64,000 nucleotides of DNA from Cellulomonas uda (GTDB lineage Bacteria > Actinomycetota > Actinomycetes > Actinomycetales > Cellulomonadaceae): positions 1-64,000 of the forward strand of contig NZ_BJLP01000012.1 of the NCBI RefSeq assembly GCF_006538705.1, written 5' to 3'. Under the pieces are notes generated by a model. It did not search any database. It was not told where the DNA came from and was given only the letters and a program-made list of their open reading frames with translations. Shown here in pieces: positions 1 to 8,286 of the stretch. A program made the translations under genes and the position numbers. Every line of letters begins with the position of its first letter. The first letter of the stretch is position 1.

Positions 1-155
1 GGCGGGGTTGCGCCGGCCGTAGCGGGTTTCGTGCTCGGCCGGTGAGGTTGGTCGGGCATCGCCCTGGGGCGTCGGTGGTCGGACCCGCCGACGGGATCGG
101 CGACGGCGGTCTCGCGGTCGTCGGTGTTCGCCCGCGTAGCACGAGGAGCGGAGGG
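1..155. other. Left edge, no gene recognised
   Basis: This is sequence downstream of the treZ stop codon. I see no convincing coding region, RNA gene or clear terminator here; the reading frames that cross it look like GC-driven shadows of treZ. Confidence 0.5.
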
Positions 156-1958
156 TCACGCGCTGCGCTGTTCGTCGCGCGGGAGGAGGACCGTTGCCGA
201 GGCGGCGGGGACGACGAGGGTGTCGGGGCCGTCGTAGCGGACGGGGTCCCATGCCGCGGCGACGACGAGGGGGACGTCGGGCGCGAGGGGGACGGCGTGC
301 TCGGTGGTGTCGAGGTTGACCAGGACGTGCGCGTCGCCGCGGCGCAGGTCGAGCAGTCCGTGCCAGGGTCCGTCGGCGTCGTCGGGTCCGGACCAGGTGA
401 GGACGGTGTCGGCGAGGTCGCCGGAGGCGAGGTCGGGTGACGAGCGGCGCAGCGCGATGAGGGTGCGGTACCACTCGAGCAGCCGGGCGTGGTCGTCGTG
501 CGTGCGCTCGGTGCGGTCCAGCACGGCGGCGTCGCGGGTCGCCGGGTCCTGCGGGTCCGGGACCTCGATGTCGTGCCCGTACAGCGCGGCCCAGCCGTGG
601 CCCGCGAACTCGCGGCGCCGGCCCTCGCGGACCGCGTCGCCGAGGTCGTGGTCGGTGTACGAGGTGAAGAAGGGGAACGGGCGGCGTGTGCCCCACTCCT
701 CGCCCATGAACAGCATGGGGGTGAACGGCGAGAGCAGCAGGAGCGCGGCCTCGCACGCGAGGAGGCCGGGACTCAGCCAGGCGGACGGGCGGTCGCCGAT
801 CGCGCGGTTGCCGACCTGGTCGTGGTCCTGGACGAACACCACGAACCGGTGGCCGTCGGTGCCGTCGGGGACGGGGCGGCCCCAGTCGCGGTCCCGGAAG
901 GTGGAGTAGCCGCCGTCGTGGACGAACACGCGCGTGAGCGCCTGGCGCAGCGTCGCGGGGGAGCCGAAGTCCACGTAGTAGCCGTGCCGCTCGCCGGTGA
1001 CGAGCGCGTGGATCGCGTGGTGCACGTCGTCGGCCCACTGTGCCGTCATGCCCCAGCCGCCCTCGCTGGTCGGCGTGACCGAGACGACGTCGTTGAGGTC
1101 CGTCTCGGCGACGAGGGACAGCGGCCGGCCGAGCTCGGTGGCGAGCGCCGCGACCTCGTCGGACAGCTCGGACAGCAGGTGCCGGTCCGAGTCGTCGCGC
1201 AGCTCGTGGACCGCGTCGAGGCGCAGCGCGTCGACGTGGAAGTCGCGCAGCCAGCGCAGCGCCGACCCGATCAGCCAGGCTCGCACCTCGGCGGACCCGG
1301 GCTGGTCGAGGTTGATCGCGGAGCCCCACGGCGTGTGGTGCGCGTCCGTCCAGTACGGCCCGAACTCGCCCACGTACGCACCGGCGGGGCCGAGGTGGTT
1401 GTGCACGACGTCGAGGCAGACCGCGAGGCCGTGCGCGTGCGCCGCGTCGACGAAGCGCTGCAGTGCCGCCGGCCCTCCGTACGCCTCGTGCACCGCCCAG
1501 GGGCCCACGCCGTCGTAGCCCCAGCCGCGGTCCCCGTCGAACGGTGCGACCGGCATGAGCTCCACGACGTCGACGCCGAGGGAGACGAGGTCCTCGAGGT
1601 GCTCGCACGCCGCGTCGAGCGTGCCCTCGTCGGTGAACGTCCCGACGTGCAGTTCGTACAGCACGCGACCGCGAACGTCGACGCCGGCCCAGCCGTCGTC
1701 GGTCCAGGTGAACCGCGCGGTGTCGAACACGCGGCTCGGCCCGTGCACGCCTGCGGGCTGCCACGCGCTGCGCGGGTCGGGGCGCGCCGGGCCGCCGTCG
1801 AGCGAGAACGCGTAGTCGGTGCCGTGCGGGAGGTCCCGGTCGTCGTGCCACCAGCCGTCGGGGGACCGCGTGAGCGCCCGGACCTCGCGCGGCGTGTCGT
1901 CAGGTCCGACGAGCACGTCGACCCGGGCGGCATCGGGCGCCCATACCGCCGCGCGCAC
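156..1958 (-). CDS. treZ: Malto-oligosyltrehalose trehalohydrolase TreZ
   Basis: TreZ releases free trehalose by hydrolysing the alpha-1,4 bond next to the terminal trehalose unit made by TreY. The 600-residue product has the normal family length. It opens with the beta-sandwich start (VWAPDAARVDVLV) and continues into a GH13 barrel with DVVHNHLG, the nucleophile strand DALRLDAVHEL, the acid LVAETDLND and the VQDHDQVGNRA strand of conserved region IV. The start is GTG, one base after the treY stop, so it is the last gene of glgX-treY-treZ and translationally coupled. The assignment is secure; cytoplasmic location is inferred from the lack of a signal peptide. Confidence 0.95.
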   Translation of the reverse strand: MRAAVWAPDAARVDVLVGPDDTPREVRALTRSPDGWWHDDRDLPHGTDYAFSLDGGPARPDPRSAWQPAGVHGPSRVFDTARFTWTDDGWAGVDVRGRVLYELHVGTFTDEGTLDAACEHLEDLVSLGVDVVELMPVAPFDGDRGWGYDGVGPWAVHEAYGGPAALQRFVDAAHAHGLAVCLDVVHNHLGPAGAYVGEFGPYWTDAHHTPWGSAINLDQPGSAEVRAWLIGSALRWLRDFHVDALRLDAVHELRDDSDRHLLSELSDEVAALATELGRPLSLVAETDLNDVVSVTPTSEGGWGMTAQWADDVHHAIHALVTGERHGYYVDFGSPATLRQALTRVFVHDGGYSTFRDRDWGRPVPDGTDGHRFVVFVQDHDQVGNRAIGDRPSAWLSPGLLACEAALLLLSPFTPMLFMGEEWGTRRPFPFFTSYTDHDLGDAVREGRRREFAGHGWAALYGHDIEVPDPQDPATRDAAVLDRTERTHDDHARLLEWYRTLIALRRSSPDLASGDLADTVLTWSGPDDADGPWHGLLDLRRGDAHVLVNLDTTEHAVPLAPDVPLVVAAAWDPVRYDGPDTLVVPAASATVLLPRDEQRSA

Positions 1959-1959
1959 G

Positions 1960-4467
1960 TCAGTCCTCCCGCACCAGCAGTGCGACGGGCAGCCGCTCGA
2001 GGACGCCCGCGACCGGTGTCACCCCGCCCTCGGTGGTGCGCCCGGTGAGCACGTCACGCCACGTGCCCGGCGGGACCGCGACCGTGTGGTCCGCCCAGCC
2101 GCCGAGCCGGTCGACGGACGCCGCGAGCCGCGTCGCGACGACCGTCACGCGCGGCTCGTCGGCGACCGTGCGCGCGTACGTCACGGTGTGGCCCGACGAG
2201 TGCGCGAGCGGCACGTACCCGGCCTCGGGTCCGACGAACGCCTCGGGCAGGTCCCGGCGCACTCGCAGGGCCCGCGACGTGACGAGCAGCTTCTCGTCGG
2301 ACAGGTCACGGGGCCCGGCGCCCGAGTCGAGCCGCTCGAGACGTTCGACCAGCGGTTCGAGCTCGACGAAGCGTCGGTTGTCCGGGTCGACGAGCGTGGG
2401 GGAGTCGACCTCGGTGCCCTGGTACACGTCCGGGACGCCCGGGAGCGTGAGCTGCACGAGCTTGGTCCCGAGCACGGCCGCACGCACCGCCGCGCGCGAG
2501 CGCTGCTCCCAGTCGGTGAGCAGCGCGACGACCTCCGGGTCGCCCAGCGCGCGCGTCGCGAGGTCGACGATCGCGGCCTCGTACGCCTCGTCGGGCGCGG
2601 TCCACCACGTGTGCGTCTTCGCCTCGCGCAGCGACTTCGTGAGGTACTCCACGAGGCGCTCGCGCGCGATCGGTCCGTCGGGGGTCCACGTGCCTGCGAG
2701 CGTCTGCCACACCCACTGCTCGGCGCGCCCGTCGACGCGTGCGCTGCGCGCGGACGCCGTCGCGCCCCGCACCGCGAGGACCAGCCGCGACCACTCCGCG
2801 GGCAGCTCGCTCAGCACGCCGAGCCGCGCGCGGGTGTCCTCGCTGCGCTTCGTGTCGTGCGTCGACAACGTCGTCATGGCGAGCGGCGCGGCGACCTGCT
2901 GCCGCGCGGCCCACGCCGCGAGGTCGGTGGGGGTGAGCGCGAACCGCGACGGCTCGCCGCCCACCTCGCACAGCCCGACGAGCTGCGTCCAGCGGTAGTA
3001 CGCGGTGTCCTCCACGCCCTTGGCCGTGACCGCACCGCACGTCTGCTGGAACCGCACGACGAGCTCGTCGCGCCGCTCGCCGCGCGTGCGTCCCGCACTA
3101 CCGACCTCGCGCCCGAGCAGGAGGTCGACCAGCACGTCCATGGTGGCGTGCCGCTCGGTCGACATGCGTCCGCGCGCGACGGTGGCGGCGCGCTCGAGCG
3201 CGGTGACCGAGTCGGACGGGACGACCTCGCCCGGCACGACGTACGCGCGGTACCGGTCGAACGCGACGAGCAGCTCGACGAGACACTCGTGCAGCGCACG
3301 CCACGTGTGGTCGCGCAGGCGCAGGTCGTCCGCGCAGATGCTCGCCGCGAGCGTCGTGAGGCGGTACACCTCGGCGTAGAGCGGGCCGTCGACCACCTCG
3401 CGCTTGGCCTGCTCGACCACGCGCTCGTAGTCGTCGGACGCCTCGCCCGTGAGCCGGTGCATGAGCGCGCCGAGCGGGGCCGCGCCGCCCGGGTCGACGA
3501 ACGTCTGCTGGATGCGCCACAGCGCGTCGTAGCCCGTGGTCCCCGCGGTGTCCCAGTCGGCGGGCAGCTCCTCGTCGCCCTCGAGGATCTTCTCGACGAC
3601 GACCCACGCGCCCCCGCTCGCCTCACGCAGCCGCGCGAGGTACCCCGCGGGGTCGGCGAGGCCGTCGGGGTGGTCGACGCGCAGACCGTCGAGCACACCC
3701 TCCTCGAGCAGGTCGAGCACCAGCCGGTGCGTCGCGTAGAACACGTCCGGGTCCTCGACCCGCACCGCGACGAGCGTGCCGACGTCGAAGAACCGGCGGT
3801 AGTTGAGCTCCTCGTCGGCCACGCGCCAGTACGCGAGCCGGTAGTGCTGGCGCTCGAGCAGCTCGGTGAGCGGCAGCTGCTCGGTGCCTGCTCGGACCGG
3901 GAACACGTGGTCGTGGTACCGCAGCACGGTGCTCGGCCCGCGTCCCGGCACGTCGGCCGTCGTGAGCTCGAGCTCACCGCGTGCGAGCACCGCGCCGATC
4001 CGGTCGCCGAGCACGGGCATGAGCACCGCTCCGTCGCCCGCGGACCAGTCCACGTCGAACCACGCCGCGTACGGCGACCGGGCGCCGTCCTCGAGCACCG
4101 ACCACAGGGCGGCGTTGTGCCACACGGGCGTCGGCACCGCCATGTGGTTCGGCACGATGTCCAGCACGAGGCCCAACCCGGCGGCGTGCGCGGTGTCCGC
4201 GAGCCGACGCAGCCCGTCGATCCCGCCCAGGACGGGAGAGACCTCGTCGTGCGCGACGACGTCGTAGCCGTGCGTCGAGCCCGGGGCGGCCGTCAGGACC
4301 GGCGACAGGTACACGTGCGACACCCCGAGCGACGCGAGGTACGGGACCCGCTCCGCGACGTCGTCGAACGTGAGGTCCGCGCCGAGCTGGACGCGGTACG
4401 TCGAGACCGGCACAGGTCGGCCGGGTGCGACCAACCGGCGCGCGGGCGTCTGCCGCGTGTCCGTCAC
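1960..4467 (-). CDS. treY: Malto-oligosyltrehalose synthase TreY
   Basis: TreY converts the reducing-end alpha-1,4 bond of maltodextrins to the alpha,alpha-1,1 bond of trehalose. The product (835 aa) starts VTDTRQTPARRL and soon reaches the family hallmark PVSTYRVQL. GH13 motifs follow: LDIVPNHM, GLRVDHPDGLADP with the nucleophile, VVVEKIL with the acid and STHDTKRSED. The frame stays open up to 4734, but the upstream part is arginine- and alanine-rich shadow sequence. The GTG at 4467 overlaps the glgX stop in a GTGA junction, the pattern seen between most co-transcribed genes in this window, so I chose it. It works between GlgX (debranching) and TreZ. Confidence 0.94.
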   Translation of the reverse strand: MTDTRQTPARRLVAPGRPVPVSTYRVQLGADLTFDDVAERVPYLASLGVSHVYLSPVLTAAPGSTHGYDVVAHDEVSPVLGGIDGLRRLADTAHAAGLGLVLDIVPNHMAVPTPVWHNAALWSVLEDGARSPYAAWFDVDWSAGDGAVLMPVLGDRIGAVLARGELELTTADVPGRGPSTVLRYHDHVFPVRAGTEQLPLTELLERQHYRLAYWRVADEELNYRRFFDVGTLVAVRVEDPDVFYATHRLVLDLLEEGVLDGLRVDHPDGLADPAGYLARLREASGGAWVVVEKILEGDEELPADWDTAGTTGYDALWRIQQTFVDPGGAAPLGALMHRLTGEASDDYERVVEQAKREVVDGPLYAEVYRLTTLAASICADDLRLRDHTWRALHECLVELLVAFDRYRAYVVPGEVVPSDSVTALERAATVARGRMSTERHATMDVLVDLLLGREVGSAGRTRGERRDELVVRFQQTCGAVTAKGVEDTAYYRWTQLVGLCEVGGEPSRFALTPTDLAAWAARQQVAAPLAMTTLSTHDTKRSEDTRARLGVLSELPAEWSRLVLAVRGATASARSARVDGRAEQWVWQTLAGTWTPDGPIARERLVEYLTKSLREAKTHTWWTAPDEAYEAAIVDLATRALGDPEVVALLTDWEQRSRAAVRAAVLGTKLVQLTLPGVPDVYQGTEVDSPTLVDPDNRRFVELEPLVERLERLDSGAGPRDLSDEKLLVTSRALRVRRDLPEAFVGPEAGYVPLAHSSGHTVTYARTVADEPRVTVVATRLAASVDRLGGWADHTVAVPPGTWRDVLTGRTTEGGVTPVAGVLERLPVALLVRED

Positions 4468-6728
4468 GCGTCGCCCTCGTGCGCGGTGCCCGACGACGAG
4501 CGCGCCGAGGGACGCCGCGTGCTGCGGCGCTTCGGCTCGGTCCGCGTCGGGGTGACCTTCGCCGACTCGCGCGCGGCCTCCGCGATCGCACCCGAGCCGG
4601 ACGCCGCCGGGATCGGGGTGACCGGCGGGCGCGTGAGCACGACCATCGAGTGCCGCGCGAGCGCGAGCTCCTCGCCCGGCGCCGCGGTGTCGCCCGGGTC
4701 CACCTGCGAGTCCGTGTCCAGCACCGCGGTCCACTGCTCGCCGTACTCGGAGTCGGGGATCGTGAACGACGTGGGCTCGGGCGACCCGTTGAACAGGATG
4801 AGGAACGAGTCGTCGACGATCTGCTCACCGCGCACGTCCGGCTCGGCGATCGCGTCGCCGTTGAGGAAGACCATCACCGCACGTGCGCTCGAGCTGTTCC
4901 ACTCCTCGTCGGCCATGTGCTCGCCCGAGGGTGAGAGCCACGCGATGTCCCGCAGCTCCGACTCGCCGCCGTGGTCGGGTGCCCCCGCGAAGAACCGGCG
5001 ACGCCGGAACACGGGGTGCTCCTGGCGCAGCTGTACGACGCGACGGGCGAACGCCAGGAGCGCGGTCCGCTCCTCGTCCAGGTCCCAGTCCACCCACGAC
5101 AGCTCGTTGTCCTGGCAGTACACGTTGTTGTTGCCCTGCTGCGTGCGCCCGAGCTCGTCGCCGTGCGCGAGCATCGGGATGCCCTGCGACAGCAGGAGCG
5201 TCGCGAGGAAGTTGCGCTGCTGGCGGCCGCGGAGCTTGTTCACCGCGTCGTCGTCGGTCGGACCCTCGACCCCGCAGTTCCACGACCGGTTCCAACCCTC
5301 GCCGTCCCGGTTGTCCTCGCCGTTCGCCTCGTTGTGCTTCTCGTTGTAGGAGACGAGGTCGCGCAGCGTGAAGCCGTCGTGCGCGGTGACGAAGTTGACG
5401 CTCGCGATCGGCCGGCGGCCGGTGTGCTCGTACAGGTCCGACGAGCCCGACAGGCGGCTCGCGAACTCGCCGAGCGTCGACGGCTCACCCCGCCAGAAGT
5501 CACGCACCGTGTCGCGGTACTTGCCGTTCCACTCCGACCACAGCGGAGGGAACCCGCCCACCTGGTAGCCGCCGTCGCCGACGTCCCACGGCTCCGCGAT
5601 GAGCTTGACGCGCGAGATCACCGGGTCCTGGTGCACCAGGTCGAAGAACGCCGACAGGCGGTCGACCTCGTGGAACTGGCGGGCCAGGGTCGCCGCGAGG
5701 TCGAACCGGAACCCGTCGACGTGCATCTCCGTCACCCAGTACCGCAGCGAGTCCATGATCAGCTGGAGCACGTGCGGCGAGCGCATGAGCAGGGAGTTGC
5801 CCGTGCCCGTCGTGTCGAAGTAGTGCTCCTTGGCGTCGTCGACGAGCCGGTAGTAGTTGGCGTTGTCGATCCCGCGGAAGCTCAGCGTGGGGCCCAGGTG
5901 GTTGCCCTCGGCGGTGTGGTTGTAGACGACGTCGAGGATGACCTCGATGTTCGCGGCGTGCAGCTCGCGGACCATCGCCTTGAACTCCTGGACCTGCTGA
6001 CCGGGCTGCCCGAACGCCGCGTACGCGTTGTGCGGCGCGAAGAAGCCGATCGTGTTGTAGCCCCAGTAGTTCGACAGCCCCTTGGCCTGCAGCGAGGGGT
6101 CGTTGACGAACTGGTGCACCGGCATCAGCTCGATGGCGGTCACGCCGAGCTGCGTGAGGTGCTCGATGACCGCCGGGTGCCCGAGCGCGGCGTACGTCCC
6201 GCGCAGCTCCTCCGGGACCGCGGGGTGCTGCTTGGTCAGCCCGCGCACGTGCGCCTCGTAGATCACCGACTCGTGGTACTCGTGCTGCGGCGGGCGGTCG
6301 TGCCCCCAGTCGAAGAACGGGTTGACGACCACCGACAGCATCGTGTGCGCGGCCGAGTCGTCCTCGTTGCGCTGCGCGGGGTCGTCGAACCGGTACGAGT
6401 ACAGCGACGCGTCGCCGTCGACCTGGCCGTGGATCGCCTTGGCGTACGGGTCGAGCAGCAGCTTCGACGGGTCGCAGCGGTGGCCGTTCTCCGGGTCGTA
6501 CGGTCCGTGCACGCGGTAGCCGTACAGCTGACCGGGTTGCACGGCGGGCAGGTAGCCGTGCCACACGAACGCGTCGACCTCCACGAGGTCGACGCGGCGT
6601 TCCGTGCCGTCGGGGTCGATCAGGCAGAGCTCGACACGCTCCGCGACCTCCGAGAACAGCGCGAAGTTCGTGCCAGCCCCGTTGTAGGTGGCGCCGAGGG
6701 GGTAGGGGCGTCCGGGCCAGATGAGCAT
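4464..6728 (-). CDS. glgX: Glycogen debranching enzyme GlgX/TreX
   Basis: This is the first gene of the trehalose operon. It hydrolyses alpha-1,6 branches of glycogen and supplies linear maltodextrins to TreY and TreZ. The 754-residue protein begins with the isoamylase-type N-domain (WPGRPYPLGATYNGAGTNFA). The GH13 barrel shows VILDVVYNHTAEG, DGFRFDLAATLAR with the nucleophile, LIAEPWD with the acid and VNFVTAHDGFTLRDLVSY. The length and motifs are typical. The C-terminal tail is basic and serine-rich and runs four bases into treY. The order glgX-treY-treZ is the well-known TreXYZ layout; induction by osmotic or stationary stress is known for the pathway but not visible in the sequence. Confidence 0.95.
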   Translation of the reverse strand: MLIWPGRPYPLGATYNGAGTNFALFSEVAERVELCLIDPDGTERRVDLVEVDAFVWHGYLPAVQPGQLYGYRVHGPYDPENGHRCDPSKLLLDPYAKAIHGQVDGDASLYSYRFDDPAQRNEDDSAAHTMLSVVVNPFFDWGHDRPPQHEYHESVIYEAHVRGLTKQHPAVPEELRGTYAALGHPAVIEHLTQLGVTAIELMPVHQFVNDPSLQAKGLSNYWGYNTIGFFAPHNAYAAFGQPGQQVQEFKAMVRELHAANIEVILDVVYNHTAEGNHLGPTLSFRGIDNANYYRLVDDAKEHYFDTTGTGNSLLMRSPHVLQLIMDSLRYWVTEMHVDGFRFDLAATLARQFHEVDRLSAFFDLVHQDPVISRVKLIAEPWDVGDGGYQVGGFPPLWSEWNGKYRDTVRDFWRGEPSTLGEFASRLSGSSDLYEHTGRRPIASVNFVTAHDGFTLRDLVSYNEKHNEANGEDNRDGEGWNRSWNCGVEGPTDDDAVNKLRGRQQRNFLATLLLSQGIPMLAHGDELGRTQQGNNNVYCQDNELSWVDWDLDEERTALLAFARRVVQLRQEHPVFRRRRFFAGAPDHGGESELRDIAWLSPSGEHMADEEWNSSSARAVMVFLNGDAIAEPDVRGEQIVDDSFLILFNGSPEPTSFTIPDSEYGEQWTAVLDTDSQVDPGDTAAPGEELALARHSMVVLTRPPVTPIPAASGSGAIAEAARESAKVTPTRTEPKRRSTRRPSARSSSGTAHEGDA

Positions 6729-6843
6729 GCGACCCAGCGTGCCAGCGTCGGCGCAGGTCGGCGCGGTGAAACAGCGGGAGGCACGTCACACCTGCGCGTC
6801 CCGGAGTCCCCGGTGCCCCGCCGTGCCGACTGAACGCCCGCGC

Positions 6844-7950
6844 TCAGTGCACGAGCGCGGGTGCGCCGAGCGTGCGCTCGACCGCCCGACGCACCACCGC
6901 GGCGTCGTCGTCGCCGCGCGCGCGCCAGCCCATCTGCTCGACCGCGCCGTTGCCGCGCCGCCGCACGTGCGCGAGCTGGCGCTCGACCGCCTCGAGGTCG
7001 CCGTTCTCGACGAGCGCGTCCCGCACGTGGTCGACGAGCTGGTCCACGACGTCCATCGCGGGCGCCGGACGCCACGTCAGCGGGCTCACGAGGTCGCCGG
7101 ACAGCCCCGAGCGCGCCGCGCGCCACGCCGCCGTGCGCAACAGCTCGGCGCGCACCGGGTGCTCGTCGCGCGGGCTGCGCACCGCCGTGTCCGCGAGCGC
7201 GCGCACGAGCGCGGCCTGCAGCGCCGCGTCACCCGCGTCCAGGCACACGTCCGCGATGCGCACCTCGACGGTGGGGTAGCGCTGGGACAGGCGGGCGTCG
7301 AAGTACAGCATGCCGTCGTCGAGGATCGTGCCGGACGCGAGCAGCGACTCGACGACCTCGCGGTACGTCGCCGCGTCGCCGAACGGGGCGGTCGGGCCCG
7401 CGGTGGGCCAGCGACCCCACACCTGCGAGCGGTACGACGCGTACCCGCTCGCCACGCCCTGCCAGGACGGGCTGTTCGCCGAGAGCGCCAGGAGCACCGA
7501 CGTCCACGGGCGCAGGTGGTCCAGCACGACCACGCCCTCGTCGTCGTCGGACACGCTCACGTGCACGTGGCACCCGCACGTGAGCTGCTCACGTGCCGTC
7601 AGCCCGAACCGTGCGCGGATCTCCTGCGCGCGCCGGTCGGGGATCACGGTGGGGTCGACCGCCTGCGGCGCGGTGCCGAGCGCGGCGATCCGCACACCGG
7701 CGGCCTGCGCGACGGAGTCGACGCGCTCACGTCCCGCCCGGACCTGGTCGAGCAGCTCGTCCAGGTCCGTGCACGGGTGCGTGGACGTCTCGACCTGCTC
7801 GCTCTTGAACTCCTTCTCGACGTCGCCGCCGGGCACCGCGGTGCTCGTGAGCTCGCGGGCGGCGATGCCGAGCACCGCCGGCGACTGCGCTGCCGGCTCG
7901 CCCTCGGGCGTGACCAGCAGGTACTCCTCCTCGACTCCCATGGTTCGCAC
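6844..7950 (-). CDS. YbdK/GCS2-family carboxylate-amine ligase
   Basis: The product (368 aa) belongs to the glutamate-cysteine ligase 2 family, which joins a carboxylate to an amine using ATP. The N-terminus MRTMGVEEEYLLV is the family signature, with the glutamates that bind metal and ATP, and CGCHVHVSV is the conserved His motif. Family members have weak gamma-glutamylcysteine synthetase activity, or act in pathways such as ergothioneine synthesis; the substrate cannot be read from sequence. I use the GTG at 7950 because family members usually start MRTxGVEEE; an ATG at 7941 is possible. No neighbour hints at its pathway: a polysaccharide operon diverges upstream and glgX lies downstream. 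Confidence 0.85.
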   Translation of the reverse strand: MRTMGVEEEYLLVTPEGEPAAQSPAVLGIAARELTSTAVPGGDVEKEFKSEQVETSTHPCTDLDELLDQVRAGRERVDSVAQAAGVRIAALGTAPQAVDPTVIPDRRAQEIRARFGLTAREQLTCGCHVHVSVSDDDEGVVVLDHLRPWTSVLLALSANSPSWQGVASGYASYRSQVWGRWPTAGPTAPFGDAATYREVVESLLASGTILDDGMLYFDARLSQRYPTVEVRIADVCLDAGDAALQAALVRALADTAVRSPRDEHPVRAELLRTAAWRAARSGLSGDLVSPLTWRPAPAMDVVDQLVDHVRDALVENGDLEAVERQLAHVRRRGNGAVEQMGWRARGDDDAAVVRRAVERTLGAPALVH

Positions 7951-8090
7951 GCGGCAAGTCTCGGGTCAGATCGTCGTCGCGGCGACCCGAACGGCCGCAT
8001 GCGGGCGGGTGACGGGCGCGTCCACCTGACGGGCGACACGCGCGAGCGCGACCACGGCACGCATACGCGCTGACCAGGCACGTCGCACAG

Positions 8091-8106
8091 TGTGACGTGG
8101 GCCACA
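8091..8106. promoter_or_regulatory. Candidate CRP/GlxR-like box
   Basis: The 16-bp site TGTGACGTGGGCCACA has the two-fold symmetry of CRP/GlxR sites (TGTGA, six bases, TCACA), with one mismatch in the ten conserved positions. It lies 12 bp upstream of a candidate -35 box for the polysaccharide operon. Short palindromes are common at this GC content, so this is only a candidate. Confidence 0.35.
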
Positions 8107-8117
8107 CCGTCGTGCGG

Positions 8118-8148
8118 TGGACAGGTTGCCCGAAGTGTCCGTTAGCGT
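8118..8148 (+). promoter_or_regulatory. Candidate promoter of the GT2-HlyD-GH81 operon
   Basis: TGGACA (8118-8123) and TAGCGT (8143-8148) are separated by 19 bp and lie about 140 bp before the ATG at 8287. The spacing is slightly long. The 336-bp divergent region 7951-8286 otherwise shows a palindromic CACATGTG at 8149-8156 and no gene. Confidence 0.4.
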
Positions 8149-8286
8149 CACATGTGTTCCGCACGGGGCCGGCAGGACGACCACGGTCACCCGCCCGCCC
8201 CCGTGCACCGGCGCCACCGCTGCCGTCGAACGGCACCGGTGGGCCACCCTCCGGTCGTCGTGCCAGACCGACGGAGGGGGCCCCAC

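Noticed and set aside
4468-4734. Longer N-terminus for TreY
   Set aside because: The added residues lack similarity to the family and overlap glgX by 270 bp; the GTGA junction at 4464-4467 fits the operon.
1819-5349. 1176-codon open frame antisense to treY and glgX
   Set aside because: It lies opposite well-conserved enzymes, its translation is arginine-rich low-complexity sequence and no family motif appears. Long antisense frames are expected at this GC content.
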